Source: Diadophis punctatus similis (taxonomy: Eukaryota; Chordata; Lepidosauria; Squamata; Dipsadidae). From it: 64,000 nucleotides of DNA. The position numbers and the translations under genes were made by a program. Below, piece after piece: positions 22,364 to 37,300 of this stretch. The stretch covers positions 2,425,001-2,489,000 of the forward strand of contig JALIGW010000022.1 in assembly GCA_023053685.1 (NCBI GenBank). Direction: 5' to 3'. Every line of letters starts with the position of its first letter. Within the stretch, counting starts at the first letter, position 1. The notes under the pieces are model-generated. The model made no database searches, had not been told where the DNA came from, and worked only from the letters and a program-made list of their open reading frames with translations.

Positions 22364-25300
22364 GTAAGGATTTGCTATCACAGTCAGCACTTTCTGATTC
22401 TTGTTCTCTCTTTAGGAATTGATTCTGGGTTGGTTCAATCCCCAAGCAGCCACTTTTTCATTCTGCTTTCTGTTCGCTCTTCTCATACACCTTTCTTGAG
22501 AATGACTTGCCCTATGTGTCCTCAAGTTGCTGATTTCGTTCACGGTTTCCTGTCTTCCAGACTCTCCCTTATTATCAACCTGTCCCTGCTGGACTCCATC
22601 CTGGGATGTCTGTATATATGCAAGGCACTGTGCCCACACACACCAACAGGTAACGTTCCTCAGGGGGCTCACAGAAAGGGCAAGATGCTCCTTGCTCAAA
22701 AGATAATAAGGTTATTATATTGTTCGGGATAGTTTATATAATCCAAATTCTGGTCCAAGGTTAAAACTTTTCTAAATTCTTTGGATAGTTCCACTTCCTG
22801 CTTCTTCCAACTCCAACTAAGCCATGAGGGCTGGGAGCTTGATTCTTCTCTTCAAGCAAAAACATAGCAACCTACAGATTCTAGCTTCAGGACAAAGGAG
22901 AAGGAAGGGGCAGAGGTCTACTCTGAGATTCCTGCACTTCCCGTTTAATATTCTTCTTCTGTTTTTCCTCTCTCTCTTTCAGATTCCAGGTGGACTTTGC
23001 CTGGTCCCAGCATGACGGAGCCGACATTTCGCTCCACTTCAATCCTCGCTTTGATGAGGATATAATTGTGCTCCACACATTTCAGGCTCACAAGTGGGGG
23101 AACCAAGAGTCTCACAAGATGCCCTTCCGAAAGGGCGAGGACTTCAAGATCATTTTCATTGTCAATGAGGCTGAATACCAGGTTGGTACACGTGACAGAG
23201 GCTCCTTTGGGACTTAAAGTGCCTCTTTGTTTTAGCCACAGAATTCAGCACTCATCTGGAATAAGTCACAAGCTTTCCCAACTTCATATCTTCCGAACAA
23301 AGTTTATGTGATGCACTGATCGCTATAGTGATAGTTGGGTCCATAAGAAATGTGGTCACTAAGTGAAACTATGATTGTGATTATAATCAAATTTCAGCTT
23401 TTCTTTTCTTACAGTTCTATGAAACTTATAAATTCTAGAATTTGTCACAAAGTAAATATTTTATCCCTGCAGTAACTGTAGTCACTAAATAAGGATATAT
23501 ACCTCATTGGAAAACATTTTGTTCTAGGACAGGGGTCGGCAACCTTAAACACTCAAAGAGCCACAAAGATCCTAACCGGAAACCCCCAATTCAATTCTGG
23601 AGCTAACCAGAAGTCCAGTTCCACCACTATAGAGTCTTCTCCTAGCGCGGTGTCCTTTTTCGTCTACCAGTTGTAACTGAAAGCCCTATCAATTGTGGAG
23701 TTGACCGGAAAATCTGCCCCTTACCATAGAGCAGTGGTGGCCAACCTTAAGCATACCATCCGCCAAATTTTTTCGCAGATGAGGTCAGATCCGCCATTAT
23801 TTATTTATTTATTTATTTGGTCATTTTTGTATGCCGCCCCACTCCCGTAGGACTCAGGGCGGCCATACAACTCAAGCACGTTTTTTACCTTCTTACTTTT
23901 GCGTTTGGGGTTGTAAAATAGGGATAGGGGTAGGATCTGCTTTGCTTAAGGGAAGAAAAGGAATAACTCAATCACGCAATTCAATTAATTAATTTACGCC
24001 ATTTCCAAAGACACGTTTATTGGAGCACCAATCTACAATAGTTAGAAATAATCTCTTGGACGAGAGTACTTTCACAAACAATACAAAACGGTTTTCCTGA
24101 TGAACTTGATATAAATAGCAACTCATTTTCCCACTGTTCATTGAATTCACGCTTACAATCACTTTCGTGGCTTCTTTTGGTCATTTTCTTTTGCACTGTA
24201 ATGGATAACAGGAAATTAAGCATAGGCTGTACGAACTGAACTGAGATCAGTTTTGTGTTGAAAATATTAAGATGGGTTCAGTTATGACACCTATTTTAAA
24301 AAAATAAGTAGGCGCAAGGAATCCATCACTATATGGCTAATTTGGCTCTGGCAGATCTCCTTTTCGTAATCTGGTTCCCTCTGAAAATTGCTTACCATAT
24401 TAATGGCAACAACTGGATCTATCACAGGGGTGGCCAAACTATGGTTCTTTGAGGATCTGTGGACTTCAACTCCCATAACCAGGAATTATGGGAGTTGAAG
24501 TCCACAGGTCCTCAAAGAACCATAGTTTGGCCACCCCTGAGTCATACATAGAATATATGATTTTAGTCTGGTGGAACTAATAGGATCATTCATTACTTTA
24601 CAGATCTTTCCTTTTTTGTTTCTTCAATGAAAATTGTTTAGTTAAATAGGGCAGACTTTTAGCTCAGTGCTTAGTAATGGTGCAAAGCCAGTTTTAAGGC
24701 CAGCTGGGAAGAAATAAAATATTACAAATGTCCATTTAACTATTATATATCAGAAATGATTAATTTAAAAAAGAATAGTATGAGATTGCTTATATTTCTA
24801 GAATATTGTTTTTAATATTAGCTCTATTTATATTCATAGGGCTACCTCTTATGTTTTCTTTGGAAGTAAAATTACTACAAATGGAGCATGTGCAATATGC
24901 TTATGCACCTCTTTCAGTAATTTACATTATGAAAATAATATAGCAATATAAAATGTATATCAATAATAATAATGTTCTATCAAGTCATTGGTTTATATTT
25001 AAAAGTTTGTATATGTATTGAGATTTTAAAATCTTCCCTCTAATTTCCAGTGAGTTTTTTTAGTGATACTAAAAAATTGCTGGAACAAGAAATTGGCAAT
25101 ATATTTTGGATGTTTTAGAAGAGAATGTAATTATGGGGAAGTCCTGTGCAAAATACTTGTTGGATTCTTTTATGGAAACATGTACTGCTCCATTCTTTTT
25201 ATGCCATGCCTCAGTGTACAAAGGTATTGGGTAATTTCAAACCCCATACTGCACTCAAAACCCCATACTTTCACAAGAACAACAATGAATTAAAAGAAAC

Positions 25301-28300
25301 TCACCAAGCGCAGGTTTCCAAAGACGTCCCTTCTCTGAAGCTTGCTCTGCAGCAACGGCAGTTTTCCCAAGAAGTCCCTTCTCTGAAGCTTGCTCCTCAG
25401 AAACGGGTGGCTGGTGTAAATTGATCCCACTCCAGACGCTCCACAGGGGGCCGGCGCTTGTGACTGACTACTTCCTCCTCTGCTATTCGCTTCTATGACT
25501 CGTGGACTTCAACTCCCAGACTTCCTGAGCTAGCATGATTGGCTCAGGAATTCTGGGAGTTGAAGTCCACAAGTCATAGAAGAGCCAACTTTGTCGCTTC
25601 GTTTTGTCACTGCCGGAGTTTGAACTGCGCGCTCTCTCCAGAATTAAGCAGGAAGGGGATCGGACAATAAGGTTAGAATCAGTTTCGCTCGCTAAAATTT
25701 AAAGTGATTCCGACCTTCTTATTGTCCGATCCCCTTCTTCCTGCATAATAAGCGTCAGCCTTTTCTGTCTGTTGGATGATTGCAATGCGCCACTTGCAAT
25801 CATCCAATGCGCCACGTTTGGCGCATGCGCCACGGTTTGGCCACCCCTGCCATAGAGTCTCCTCCTTACATGCCCTGCTTCCCCCCTCCGCCAACTGGAA
25901 GCTCCTCTCAAAATTGTGGTGCCAACCAGCGACAGGGAGCATCAACAGAGGGATGAAAGAGCCACATGCAGCTCCAGAACCACAGGTTGCTGACCCCTGT
26001 TGTAGGGGGAAAAATGGGTACCAGTGAAATAATGTGTTCCTGACAAAATAAACAGGGTTTTCCTGCGAAAAAAAAACCGATGATCCCAAGTGAGACTTGA
26101 TCCCTTTGGATTTGTCCTCTGACAGATAATGGTCAATGGGAAGCTCTTCTGTATCTACAAGCACAGAATGCCACCACAAATGGTCCAGGTCATCAAAATC
26201 AGCGGAGACGTGGACGTGCAATTTCTGAACGTCATCGGAGAAGCAATAATGGGGAAAATGGTAAGGATTTGCTATCACAGAGTCAGCACTTTCTGATTCT
26301 TGTTCCCTCTTTAGGAATTGATTCTGGGTTGGTTCAATCCCCAAGCAGCCACTTTTTCATTCTGCTTTCTGTTCGCTCTTCTCATACACCTTTCTTGAGA
26401 ATGACTTGCCCTATGTGTCCTCAAGTTGCTGATTTCGTTCACGGTTTCCTGTCTTCCAGACTCTCCCTTATTATCAACCTGTCCCTGCTGGACTCCATCC
26501 TGGGATGTCTGTATATATGCAAGGCACTGTGCCCACACACACCAACAGGTAACGTTCCTCAGGGGGCTCACAGAAAGGGCAAGATGCTCCTTGCTCAAAA
26601 GATAATAAGGCTATTATGTTGTTCGGGATAGTTTATATAATCCAAATTCTGGTCCAAGGTTAAAACTTTTCTAAATTCTTTGGATAGTTCCACTTCCTGC
26701 TTCTTCCAACTCCAACTAAGCCATGAGGGCTGGGAGCTTGATTCTTCTCTTCAAGCAAAAACATAGCAACCTACAGATTCTAGCTTCAGGACAAAGGAGA
26801 AGGAAGGGGCAGAGGTCTACTCTGAGATTCCTGCACTTCCCGTTTAATGTTCTTCTTCTGTTTTTCTGTCTCTCTTTCAGATTCCAGGTGGACTTTGCCT
26901 GGTCCCAGCATGACGGATCCGACATTTCTCTCCACTTCAATCCTCGCTTTGATGAGGATATAATTGTGCTCCACACATTTCAGGCTCACAAGTGGGGGAA
27001 CCAAGAGTCTCACAAGATGCCCTTCCGAAAGGGCGAGGACTTCAAGATCATTTTCATTGTCAATGAGGCTGAATACCAGGTTGGTACACGTGACAGAGGC
27101 TCCTTTGGGACTTAAAGTGCCTCTTTGTTTTAGCCACAGAATTCAGCACTCATCTGGAATAAGTCACAAGCTTTCCCAACTTCATATCTTCCGAACAGAG
27201 TTTATGTGATGCACTGATCGCTATAGTGATAGAGACCAGAAATTTATTCAATAAGAAATGTGGTCACTAAGTGAAACTATGATTGCGATTATAATCAAAT
27301 TTCAGCTTTTCCTGTCTTACAGTTCTATGAAACTTATAAATTCTAGAATTTGTCGCAAAGTTAATATTTTATCCCTGCAGTAACTGCAGTCACTAAAAAA
27401 GGATAACATATACATCATTGGAAAACATTTAGTTCTAGGGCAGGGATCGGCAACCTTAAACACTCAAAGAGCCACAAAGGTCCTAACCGGAAGCCTCCCA
27501 TTCAATTCTGGAGCTAACCAGAACTTCAGTTACCCCACCATAGAGTCTTCTCCTAGCGCGGTGTCCTTTTTCCTCTACCAGTCCTAACCGAAAGCGCTAC
27601 CAATTGTGGAGCTGACCGGAAAACCCGCCCCTTGCCTTAGAGTCTCCTCCTTACATGCCCTGCTCCCCCCCTACGCCAACTAGAAGCTCCTCTCAAAATT
27701 GTGGTGCCAACCGGCGACAGGGAGCCGCAACAAAGGGATGAAAGAGCCACATGCGGCTCCAGAACCACAGGTTGCTGACCCTTGTTGTAGTGGGAAAAAT
27801 GGGTACCTGTGAAATGATGTGTTCCTGACAAAATAAACAGGGTTTTCCTGCCAAAAAAACCCCACGATGATCCCAAGTGAGACTTGATCCCTTTGGATTT
27901 GTCCTCTGACAGATAATGGTCAATGGGAAGCTCTTCTGTACCTACAAGCACAGAATGCCACCACAAATGGTCCAGGTCATCAAAATCAGCGGAGACGTGG
28001 ACGTGCAATTTCTGAACGTGACTGGAGAAGCAATAATGGGGAATAAGGTAAGGATTTACTATCACAGTCAGCACTTTCTGATTCTTGTTCCCTCTTTAGG
28101 AATTGATTCTGGGTTGGTTCAATCCCCAAGCAGCCACTTTTTCATTCTGCTTTCTGTTCGCTCTTCTCATACACCTTTCTTGAAAATGACTTGCCCTATG
28201 TGTCCTCAAGTTGCTGATTTCGTTCACGGTTTCCTGTCTTCCAGACTCTCCCTTATTATCAACCTGTCCCTGCTGGACTCCATCCTGGGATGTCTGTATA

Positions 28301-31300
28301 TATGCAAGGCACTGTGCCCACACACACCAACAGGTAACGTTCCTCAGGGGGCTCACAGAAAGGGCAAGATGCTCCTTGCTCAAAAGATAATAAGGCTATT
28401 ATGTTGTTCGGGATAGTTCATATAATCCAAATTCTGGTCCAAGGTTAAAACTTTTCTAAATTCTTTGGATAGTTCCACTTCCTGCTTCTTCCAACTCCAA
28501 CTAAGCCATGAGGGCTGGGAGCTTGATTCTTCTCTTCAAGCAAAAACATAGCAACCTACAGATTCTAGCTTCAGGACAAAGGAGAAGGAAGGGGCAGAGG
28601 TCTACTCTGAGATTCCTGCACTTCCCGTTTAATATTCTTCTTCTGTTTTTCCTCTCTCTCTTTCAGATTCCAGGTGGACTTTGCCTGGTCCCAGCATGAC
28701 GGAGCCGACATTTCGCTCCACTTCAATCCTCGCTTTGATGAGGATATAATTGTGCTCCACACATTTCAGGATCACAAGTGGGGGAACCAAGAGTCTCACA
28801 AGATGCCCTTCCGAAAGGGCGAGGACTTCAAGATCATTTTCATTGTCAATGAGGCTGAATACCAGGTTGGTACACGTGACAGAGGCTCCTTTGGGACTTA
28901 AAGTGCCTCTTTGTTTTAGCCACAGAATTCAGCACTCATCTGGAATAAATCACAAGCTTTCCCAACTTCATATCTTCCGAACAGAGTTTAAGTGATGCAC
29001 TGATCTCTATAGTGATAGAGACCAGAAATTTATTCAATAAGAAATGTGGTCACTAAGTGAAACTATGATTGTGATTATAATCAAATTTCAGCTTTTCCTG
29101 TCTTACAGTTCTATGAAACTTATAAATTCTAGAATTTGTCACAAAGTTAATATTTTATCCCTGCAGTAACTGCAGTCACTAAAAAAGGATAACATATACA
29201 TCATTGGAAAACATTTAGTTCTAGGGCAGGGGTCGGCAACCTTAAACACTCAAAGAGCCACAAAGGTCCTAACCGGAAGCCTCCCATTCAATTCTGGAGC
29301 TAACCAGAAGTTCAGTTACCCCACCATAGAGTCTTCTCCTAGCGCGGTGTCCTTTTTCCTCTACCAGTCGTAACCGAAAGCCCTATCAATTGTGGAACTG
29401 ACCGGAAAACCCGCCCCTTGCCTTAGAGTCTCCTCCTTACATGCCCTGCTTCCCCCCTCCGCCAACTGAAAGCTCCTCTCAAAATTGTGGTGCCAACCAG
29501 CGACAGGGAGCCTCAACAGAGGGATGAAACAGCCACATGCGGCTCCGGAACCACAGGTTGCTGACCCCTGTTGTAGGGGGAAAAATGGGTACCTGTGAAA
29601 TGATGTGTTCCTGACAAAATAAACAGGGTTTTCCTGCCAAAAAAAAAAAAAAAACACGATGATCCCAAGTGAGACTTGATCCCTTTGGAATTGTCCTCTG
29701 ACAGATAATGGTCAATGGGAAGCTCTTCTGTACCTACAAGCACAGAATGCCACCACAAATGGTCCAGGTCATCAGAATCAGCGGAGATGTGGACGTGCAA
29801 TTTCTGAACGTCATCGGAGAAGCAATAATGGGGAAAATGGTAAGAATTTGCTATCACAGAATCAGCACTTTCTGATTCTTGTTCCCTCTTTAGGAATTGA
29901 TTCTGGGTTGGTTCAATCCCCAAGCAGCCACTTTTTCATTCTGCTTTCTGTTCGCTCTTCTCATACACCTTTCTTGAGAATGACTTGCCCTATGTGTCCT
30001 CAAGTTGCTGATTTCGTTCACGGTTTCCTGTCTTCCAGACTCTCCCTTATTATCAACCTGTCCCTGCTGGACTCCATCCTGGGATGTCTGTATATATGCA
30101 AGGCACTGTGCCCACACACACCAACAGGTAACGTTCCTCAGGGGGCTCACAGAAAGGGCAAGATGCTCCTTGCTCAAAAGATAATAAGGCTATTATGTTG
30201 TTCGGGATAGTTTATATAATCCAAATTCTGGTCCAAGGTTAAAACTTTTCTAAATTCTTTGGATAGTTCCACTTCCTGCTTCTTCCAACTCCAACTAAGC
30301 CATGAGGGCTGGGAGCTTGATTCTTCTCTTCAAGCAAAAACATAGCAACCTACAGATTCTAGCTTCAGGACAAAGGAGAAGGAAGGGGCAGAGGTCTACT
30401 CTGAGATTCCTGCACTTCCCGTTTAATGTTCTTCTTCTGTTTTTCCTCTCTCTCTTTCAGATTCCAGGTGGACTTTGCCTGGTCCCAGCATGACGGAGCC
30501 GACATTTCGCTCCACTTCAATCCTCGCTTTGATGAGGATATAATTGTGCTCCACACATTTCAGGATCACAAGTGGGGGAACCAAGAGTCTCACAAGATGC
30601 CCTTCCGAAAGGGCGAGGACTTCAAGATCATTTTCATTGTCAATGAGGCTGAATACCAGGTTGGTACACGTGACAGAGGCTCCTTTGGGACTTAAAGTGC
30701 CTCTTTGTTTTAGCCACAGAATTCAGCACTCATCTGGAATAAGTCACAAGCTTTCCCAACTTCATATCTTCCGAACAGAGTTTATGTGATGCACTGATCG
30801 CTATAGTGATAGAGACCAGAAATTTATTCAATAAGAAATGTGGTCACTAAGTGAAACTATGATTGTGATTATGATCAAATTTCAGCTTTTCCTGTCTTAC
30901 AGTTCTATGAAACTTATAAATTCTAGAATTTGTCACAAAGTTAATATTTTATCCCTGCAGTAACTGCAGTCACTAAAAAAGGATAACATATACATCATTG
31001 GAAAACATTTAGTTCTAGGGCAGGGGTCGGCAACCTTAAACACTCAAAGAGCCACAAAGGTCCTAACCGGAAGCCTCCCATTCAATTCTGGAGCTAACCA
31101 GAAGTTCAGTTACCCCACCATAGAGTCTTCTCCTAGCGCGGTGTCCTTTTTCCTCTACCAGTCGTAACCAAAAGCCCTATCAATTGTGGAACTGACCGGA
31201 AAACCCGCCCCTTGCCTTAGAGTCTCCTCCTTACATGCCCTGCTTCCCCCCTCCGCCAACTGGAAGCTCCTCTCAAAATTGTGGTGCCAACCAGCGACAG

Positions 31301-34300
31301 GGAGCCTCAACAGAGGGATGAAAGAGCCACATGCGGCTCCGGAACCACAGGTTGCTGACCCCTGTTGTAGGGGGAAAAATGGGTACCTGTGAAATGATGT
31401 GTTCCTGACAAAATAAACAGGGTTTTCCTGCGGAAAAAAAACCGATGATCCCAAGTGAGACTTGATCCCTTTGGATTTGTCCTCTGACAGATAATGGTCA
31501 ATGGGAAGCTCTTCTGTACCTACAAGCACAGAATGCCACCACAAATGGTCCAGGTCATCAGAATCAGCGGAGATGTGGACGTGCAATTTCTGAACGTGAC
31601 CGGAGAAGCAATAATGGGGAAAATGGTAAGGATTTGCTATCACAGAATCAGCACTTTCTGATTCTTGTTCCCTCTTTAGGAATTGATTCTGGGTTGGTTC
31701 AATCCCCAAGCAGCCACTTTTTCATTCTGCTTTCTGTTCGCTCTTCTCATACACCTTTCTTGAGAATGACTTGCCCTATGTGTCCTCAAGTTTCTGATTT
31801 CGTTCACGGTTTCCTGTCTTCCAGACTCTCCCTTATTATCAACCTGTCCCTGCTGGACTCCATCCTGGGATGTCTGTATATATGCAAGGCACTGTGCCCA
31901 CACACACCAACAGGTAACGTTCTTCAGGGGGCTCACAGAAAGGGCAAGATGCTCCTTGCTCAAAAGATAATAAGGCCATTATGTTGTTCGGGATAGTTTA
32001 TATAATCCAAATTCTGGTCCAAGGTTAAAACTTTTCTAAATTCTTTGGATAGTTCCACTTCCTGCTTCTTCCAACTCCAACTAAGCCATGAGGGCTGGGA
32101 TTCTTCTCTTCAAGCAAAAACATAGCAACCTACAGATTCTAGCTTCAGGACAAAGGAGAAGGAAGGGGCAGAGGTCTACTCTGAGATTCCTGCACTTCCC
32201 GTTTAATGTTCTTCTTCTGTTTTTCCTCTCTCTCTTTCAGATTCCAGGTGGACTTTGCCTGGTCCCAGCATGACGGAGCCGACATTTCGCTCCACTTCAA
32301 TCCTCGCTTTGATGAGGATATAATTGTGCTCCACACATTTCAGGCTCACAAGTGGGGGAACCAAGAGTCTCACAAGATGCCCTTCCGAAAGGGCGAGGAC
32401 TTCAAGATCGTTTTCATTGTCAATGAGGCTGAATACCAGGTTGGTACACGTGACAGAGGCTCCTTTGGGACTTAAAGTGCCTCTTTGTTTTAGCCACAGA
32501 ATTCAGCACTCATCTGGAATAAGTCACAAGCTTTCCCAAATTCATATCTTCCGAACAGAGTTTAAGTGATGCACTGATCTCTATAGTGATAGAGACCAGA
32601 GATTTATTCAATAAGAAATGTGGTCACTAAGTGAAACTATGATTGTGATTATAATCAAATTTCAGCTTTTCCTGTCTTACAGTTCTATGAAACTTATAAA
32701 TTCTAGAATTTGTCACAAAGTTAATATTTTATCCCTGCAGTAACTGCAGTCACTAAAAAAGGATAACATATACATCATTGGAAAACATTTAGTTCTAGGG
32801 CAGGGGTCGGCAACCTTAAACACTCAAAGAGCCAAAAAGGTCCTAACCGGAAGCCTCCCATTCAATTCTGGAGCTAACCAGAACTTCAGTTACCCCACCA
32901 TAGAGTCTTCTCCTAGCGCGGTGTCCTTTTTCCTCTACCAGTCCTAACCGAAAGCGCTACCAATTGTGGAGCTGACCGGAAAACCCGCCCCTTGCCTTAG
33001 AGTCTCCTCCTTACATGCCCTGCTTCCCCCCTACGCCAACTAGAAGCTCCTCTCAAAATTGTGGTGCCAACCGGCGACAGGGAGCCGCAACAAAGGGATG
33101 AAAGAGCCACATGCGGCTCCAGAACCACAGGTTGCTGACCCTTGTTGTAGTGGGAAAAATGGGTACCAGTGAAATGATGTTTTCCTGACAAAATAAATAG
33201 GGTTTTCCTGCCAAAAAAAACCCACGATGATCCCAAGTGAGACTTGATCCCTTTGGATTTGTCCTCTGACAGATAATGGTCAATGGGAAGCTCTTCTGTA
33301 CCTACAAGCACAGAATGCCACCACAAATGGTCCAGGTCATCAGAATCAGCGGAGATGTGGACGTGCAATTTCTGAACGTCATCGGAGAAGCAATAATGGG
33401 GAAAATGGTAAGAATTTGCTATCACAGAATCAGCACTTTCTGATTCTTGTTCCCTCTTTAGGAATTGATTCTGGGTTGGTTCAATCCCCAAGCAGCCACT
33501 TTTTCATTCTGCTTTCTGTTCGCTCTTCTCATACACCTTTCTTGAAAATGACTTGCCCTATGTGTCCTCAAGTTGCTGATTTCGTTCACGGTTTCCTGTC
33601 TTCCAGACTCTCCCTTATTATCAACCTGTCCCTGCTGGACTCCATCCTGGGATGTCTGTATATATGCAAGGCACTGTGCCCACACACACCAACAGGTAAC
33701 GTTCCTCAGGGGGCTCACAGAAAGGGCAAGATGCTCCTTGCTCAAAAGATAATAAGGCTATTATGTTGTTCGGGATAGTTTATATAATCCAAATTCTGGT
33801 CCAAGGTTAAAACTTTTCTAAATTCTTTGGATAGTTCCACTTCCTGCTTCTTCCAACTCCAACTAAGCCATGAGGGCTGGGAGCTTGATTCTTCTCTTCA
33901 AGCAAAAACATAGCAACCTACAGATTCTAGCTTCAGGACAAAGGAGAAGGAAGGGGCAGAGGTCTACTCTGAGATTCCTGCACTTCCCGTTTAATGTTCT
34001 TCTTCTGTTTTTCCTCTCTCTCTTTCAGATTCCAGGTGGACTTTGCCTGGTCCCAGCATGACGGAGCCGACATTTCGCTCCACTTCAATCCTCGCTTTGA
34101 TGAGGATATAATTGTGCTCCACACATTTCAGGCTCACAAGTGGGGGAACCAAGAGTCTCACAAGATGCCCTTCCGAAAGGGCGAGGACTTCAAGATCATT
34201 TTCATTGTCAATGAGGCTGAATACCAGGTTGGTACACGTGACAGAGGCTCCTTTGGGACTTAAAGTGCCTCTTTGTTTTAGCCACAGAATTCAGCACTCA

Positions 34301-37300
34301 TCTGGAATAAGTCACAAGCTTTCCCAAATTCATATCTTCCGAACAGAGTTTAAGTGATGCACTGATCGCTATAGTGATAGAGACCAGAAATTTAGTCAAT
34401 AAGAAATGTGGTCACTAAGTGAAACTATGATTGTGATTATAAACAAATTTCAGCTTTTCCTGTCTTACAGTTCTATGAAACTTATAAATTCTAGAATTTG
34501 TCACAAAGTTAATATTTTATCCCTGCAGTAACTGCAGTCACTAAAAAAGGATAACATATACATCATTGGAAAACATTTAGTTCTAGGGCAGTGGTCGGCA
34601 ACCTTAAACACTCAAAGAGCCACAAAGGTCCTAACCGGAAGCCTCCCATTCAATTCTGGAGCTAACCAGAAGTTCAGTTACCCCACCATAGAGTCTTCTC
34701 CTAGCGCGGTGTCCTTTTTCCTCTACCAGTCGTAACCAAAAGCCCTATCAATTGTGGAACTGACCGGAAAACCCGCCCCTTGCCTTAGAGTCTCCTCCTT
34801 ACATGCCCTGCTTCCCCCCTCCGCCAACTGAAAGCTCCTCTCAAAATTGTGGTGCCAACCAGCGACAGGGAGCCTCAACAGAGGGATGAAACAGCCACAC
34901 GCGGCTCCGGAACCACAGGTTGCTGACCCCTGTTGTAGGGGGAAAAATGGGTACCTGTGAAATGATGTGTTCCTGACAAAATAAACAGGGTTTTCCTGCC
35001 AAAAAAACAAACAAACACGATGATCCCAAGTGAGACTTGATCCCTTTGGAATTGTCCTCTGACAGATAATGGTCAATGGGAAGCTCTTCTGTACCTACAA
35101 GCACAGAATGCCACCACAAATGGTCCAGGTCATCAAAATCAGCGGAGACGTGGACGTGCAATTTCTGAACGTGACCGGAGAAGCAATAATGGGGAAAATG
35201 GTAAGGATTTGCTATCACAGAGTCAGCACTTTCTGATTCTTGTTCCCTCTTTAGGAATTGATTCTGGGTTGGTTCAATCCCCAAGCAGCCACTTTTTCAT
35301 TCTGCTTTCTGTTCGCTCTTCTCATACACCTTTCTTGAAAATGACTTGCCCTATGTGTCCTCAAGTTGCTGATTTCGTTCACGGTTTCCTGTCTTCCAGA
35401 CTCTCCCTTATTATCAACCTGTCCCTGCTGGACTCCATCCTGGGATGTCTGTATATATGCAAGGCACTGTGCCCACACACACCAACAGGTAACGTTCCTC
35501 AGGGGGCTCACAGAAAGGGCAAGATGCTCCTTGCTCAAAAGATAATAAGGCTATTATGTTGTTCGGGATAGTTTATATAATCCAAATTCTGGTCCAAGGT
35601 TAAAACTTTTCTAAATTCTTTGGATAGTTCCACTTCCTGCTTCTTCCAACTCCAACTAAGCCATGAGGGCTGGGAGCTTGATTCTTCTCTTCAAGCAAAA
35701 ACATAGCAACCTACAGATTCTAGCTTCAGGACAAAGGAGAAGGAAGGGGCAGAGGTCTACTCTGAGATTCCTGCACTTCCCGTTTAATGTTCTTCTTCTG
35801 TTTTTCCTCTCTCTCTTTCAGATTCCAGGTGGACTTTGCCTGGTCCCAGCATGACGGAGCCGACATTTCGCTCCACTTCAATCCTCGCTTTGATGAGGAT
35901 ATAATTGTGCTCCACACATTTCAGGCTCACAAGTGGGGGAACCAAGAGTCTCACAAGATGCCCTTCCGAAAGGGCGAGGACTTCAAGATCGTTTTCATTG
36001 TCAATGAGGCTGAATACCAGGTTGGTACACGTGACAGAGGCTCCTTTGGGACTTAAAGTGCCTCTTTGTTTTAGCCACAGAATTCAGCACTCATCTGGAA
36101 TAAGTCACAAGCTTTCCCAAATTCATATCTTCCGAACAGAGTTTAAGTGATGCACTGATCTCTATAGTGATAGAGACCAGAGATTTATTCAATAAGAAAT
36201 GTGGTCACTAAGTGAAACTATGATTGTGATTATAATCAAATTTCAGCTTTTCCTGTCTTACAGTTCTATGAAACTTATAAATTCTAGAATTTGTCACAAA
36301 GTTAATATTTTATCCCTGCAGTAACTGCAGTCACTAAAAAAGGATAACATATACATCATTGGAAAACATTTAGTTCTAGGGCAGGGGTCGGCAACCTTAA
36401 ACACTCAAAGAGCCAAAAAGGTCCTAACCGGAAGCCTCCCATTCAATTCTGGAGCTAACCAGAACTTCAGTTACCCCACCATAGAGTCTTCTCCTAGCGC
36501 GGTGTCCTTTTTCCTCTACCAGTCCTAACCGAAAGCGCTACCAATTGTGGAGCTGACCGGAAAACCCGCCCCTTGCCTTAGAGTCTCCTCCTTACATGCC
36601 CTGCTTCCCCCCTACGCCAACTAGAAGCTCCTCTCAAAATTGTGGTGCCAACCGGCGACAGGGAGCCGCAACAAAGGGATGAAAGAGCCACATGCGGCTC
36701 CAGAACCACAGGTTGCTGACCCTTGTTGTAGTGGGAAAAATGGGTACCAGTGAAATGATGTTTTCCTGACAAAATAAATAGGGTTTTCCTGCCAAAAAAA
36801 ACCCACGATGATCCCAAGTGAGACTTGATCCCTTTGGATTTGTCCTCTGACAGATAATGGTCAATGGGAAGCTCTTCTGTACCTACAAGCACAGAATGCC
36901 ACCACAAATGGTCCAGGTCATCAGAATCAGCGGAGATGTGGACGTGCAATTTCTGAACGTCATCGGAGAAGCAATAATGGGGAAAATGGTAAGAATTTGC
37001 TATCACAGAATCAGCACTTTCTGATTCTTGTTCCCTCTTTAGGAATTGATTCTGGGTTGGTTCAATCCCCAAGCAGCCACTTTTTCATTCTGCTTTCTGT
37101 TCGCTCTTCTCATACACCTTTCTTGAAAATGACTTGCCCTATGTGTCCTCAAGTTGCTGATTTCGTTCACGGTTTCCTGTCTTCCAGACTCTCCCTTATT
37201 ATCAACCTGTCCCTGCTGGACTCCATCCTGGGATGTCTGTATATATGCAAGGCACTGTGCCCACACACACCAACAGGTAACGTTCCTCAGGGGGCTCACA

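Larger units (their letters stand above)
23732..25849. mobile_element. hAT transposon remnant inside the MITE of unit 2
   Basis: The ends are CAGTGGTGGCCAACCTTAAG and GGTTTGGCCACCCCTG. It is flanked on both sides by CCATAGAG (23724-23731 and 25850-25857), which restores the unit sequence when removed. A minus-strand frame at 24017-24223 has a Cys-rich [13 protein letters not shown] patch after FNEQWENE, like the N-terminus of hAT-transposase-derived proteins. The rest of the transposase is lost. Smaller repeats are nested inside. Confidence 0.85.
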
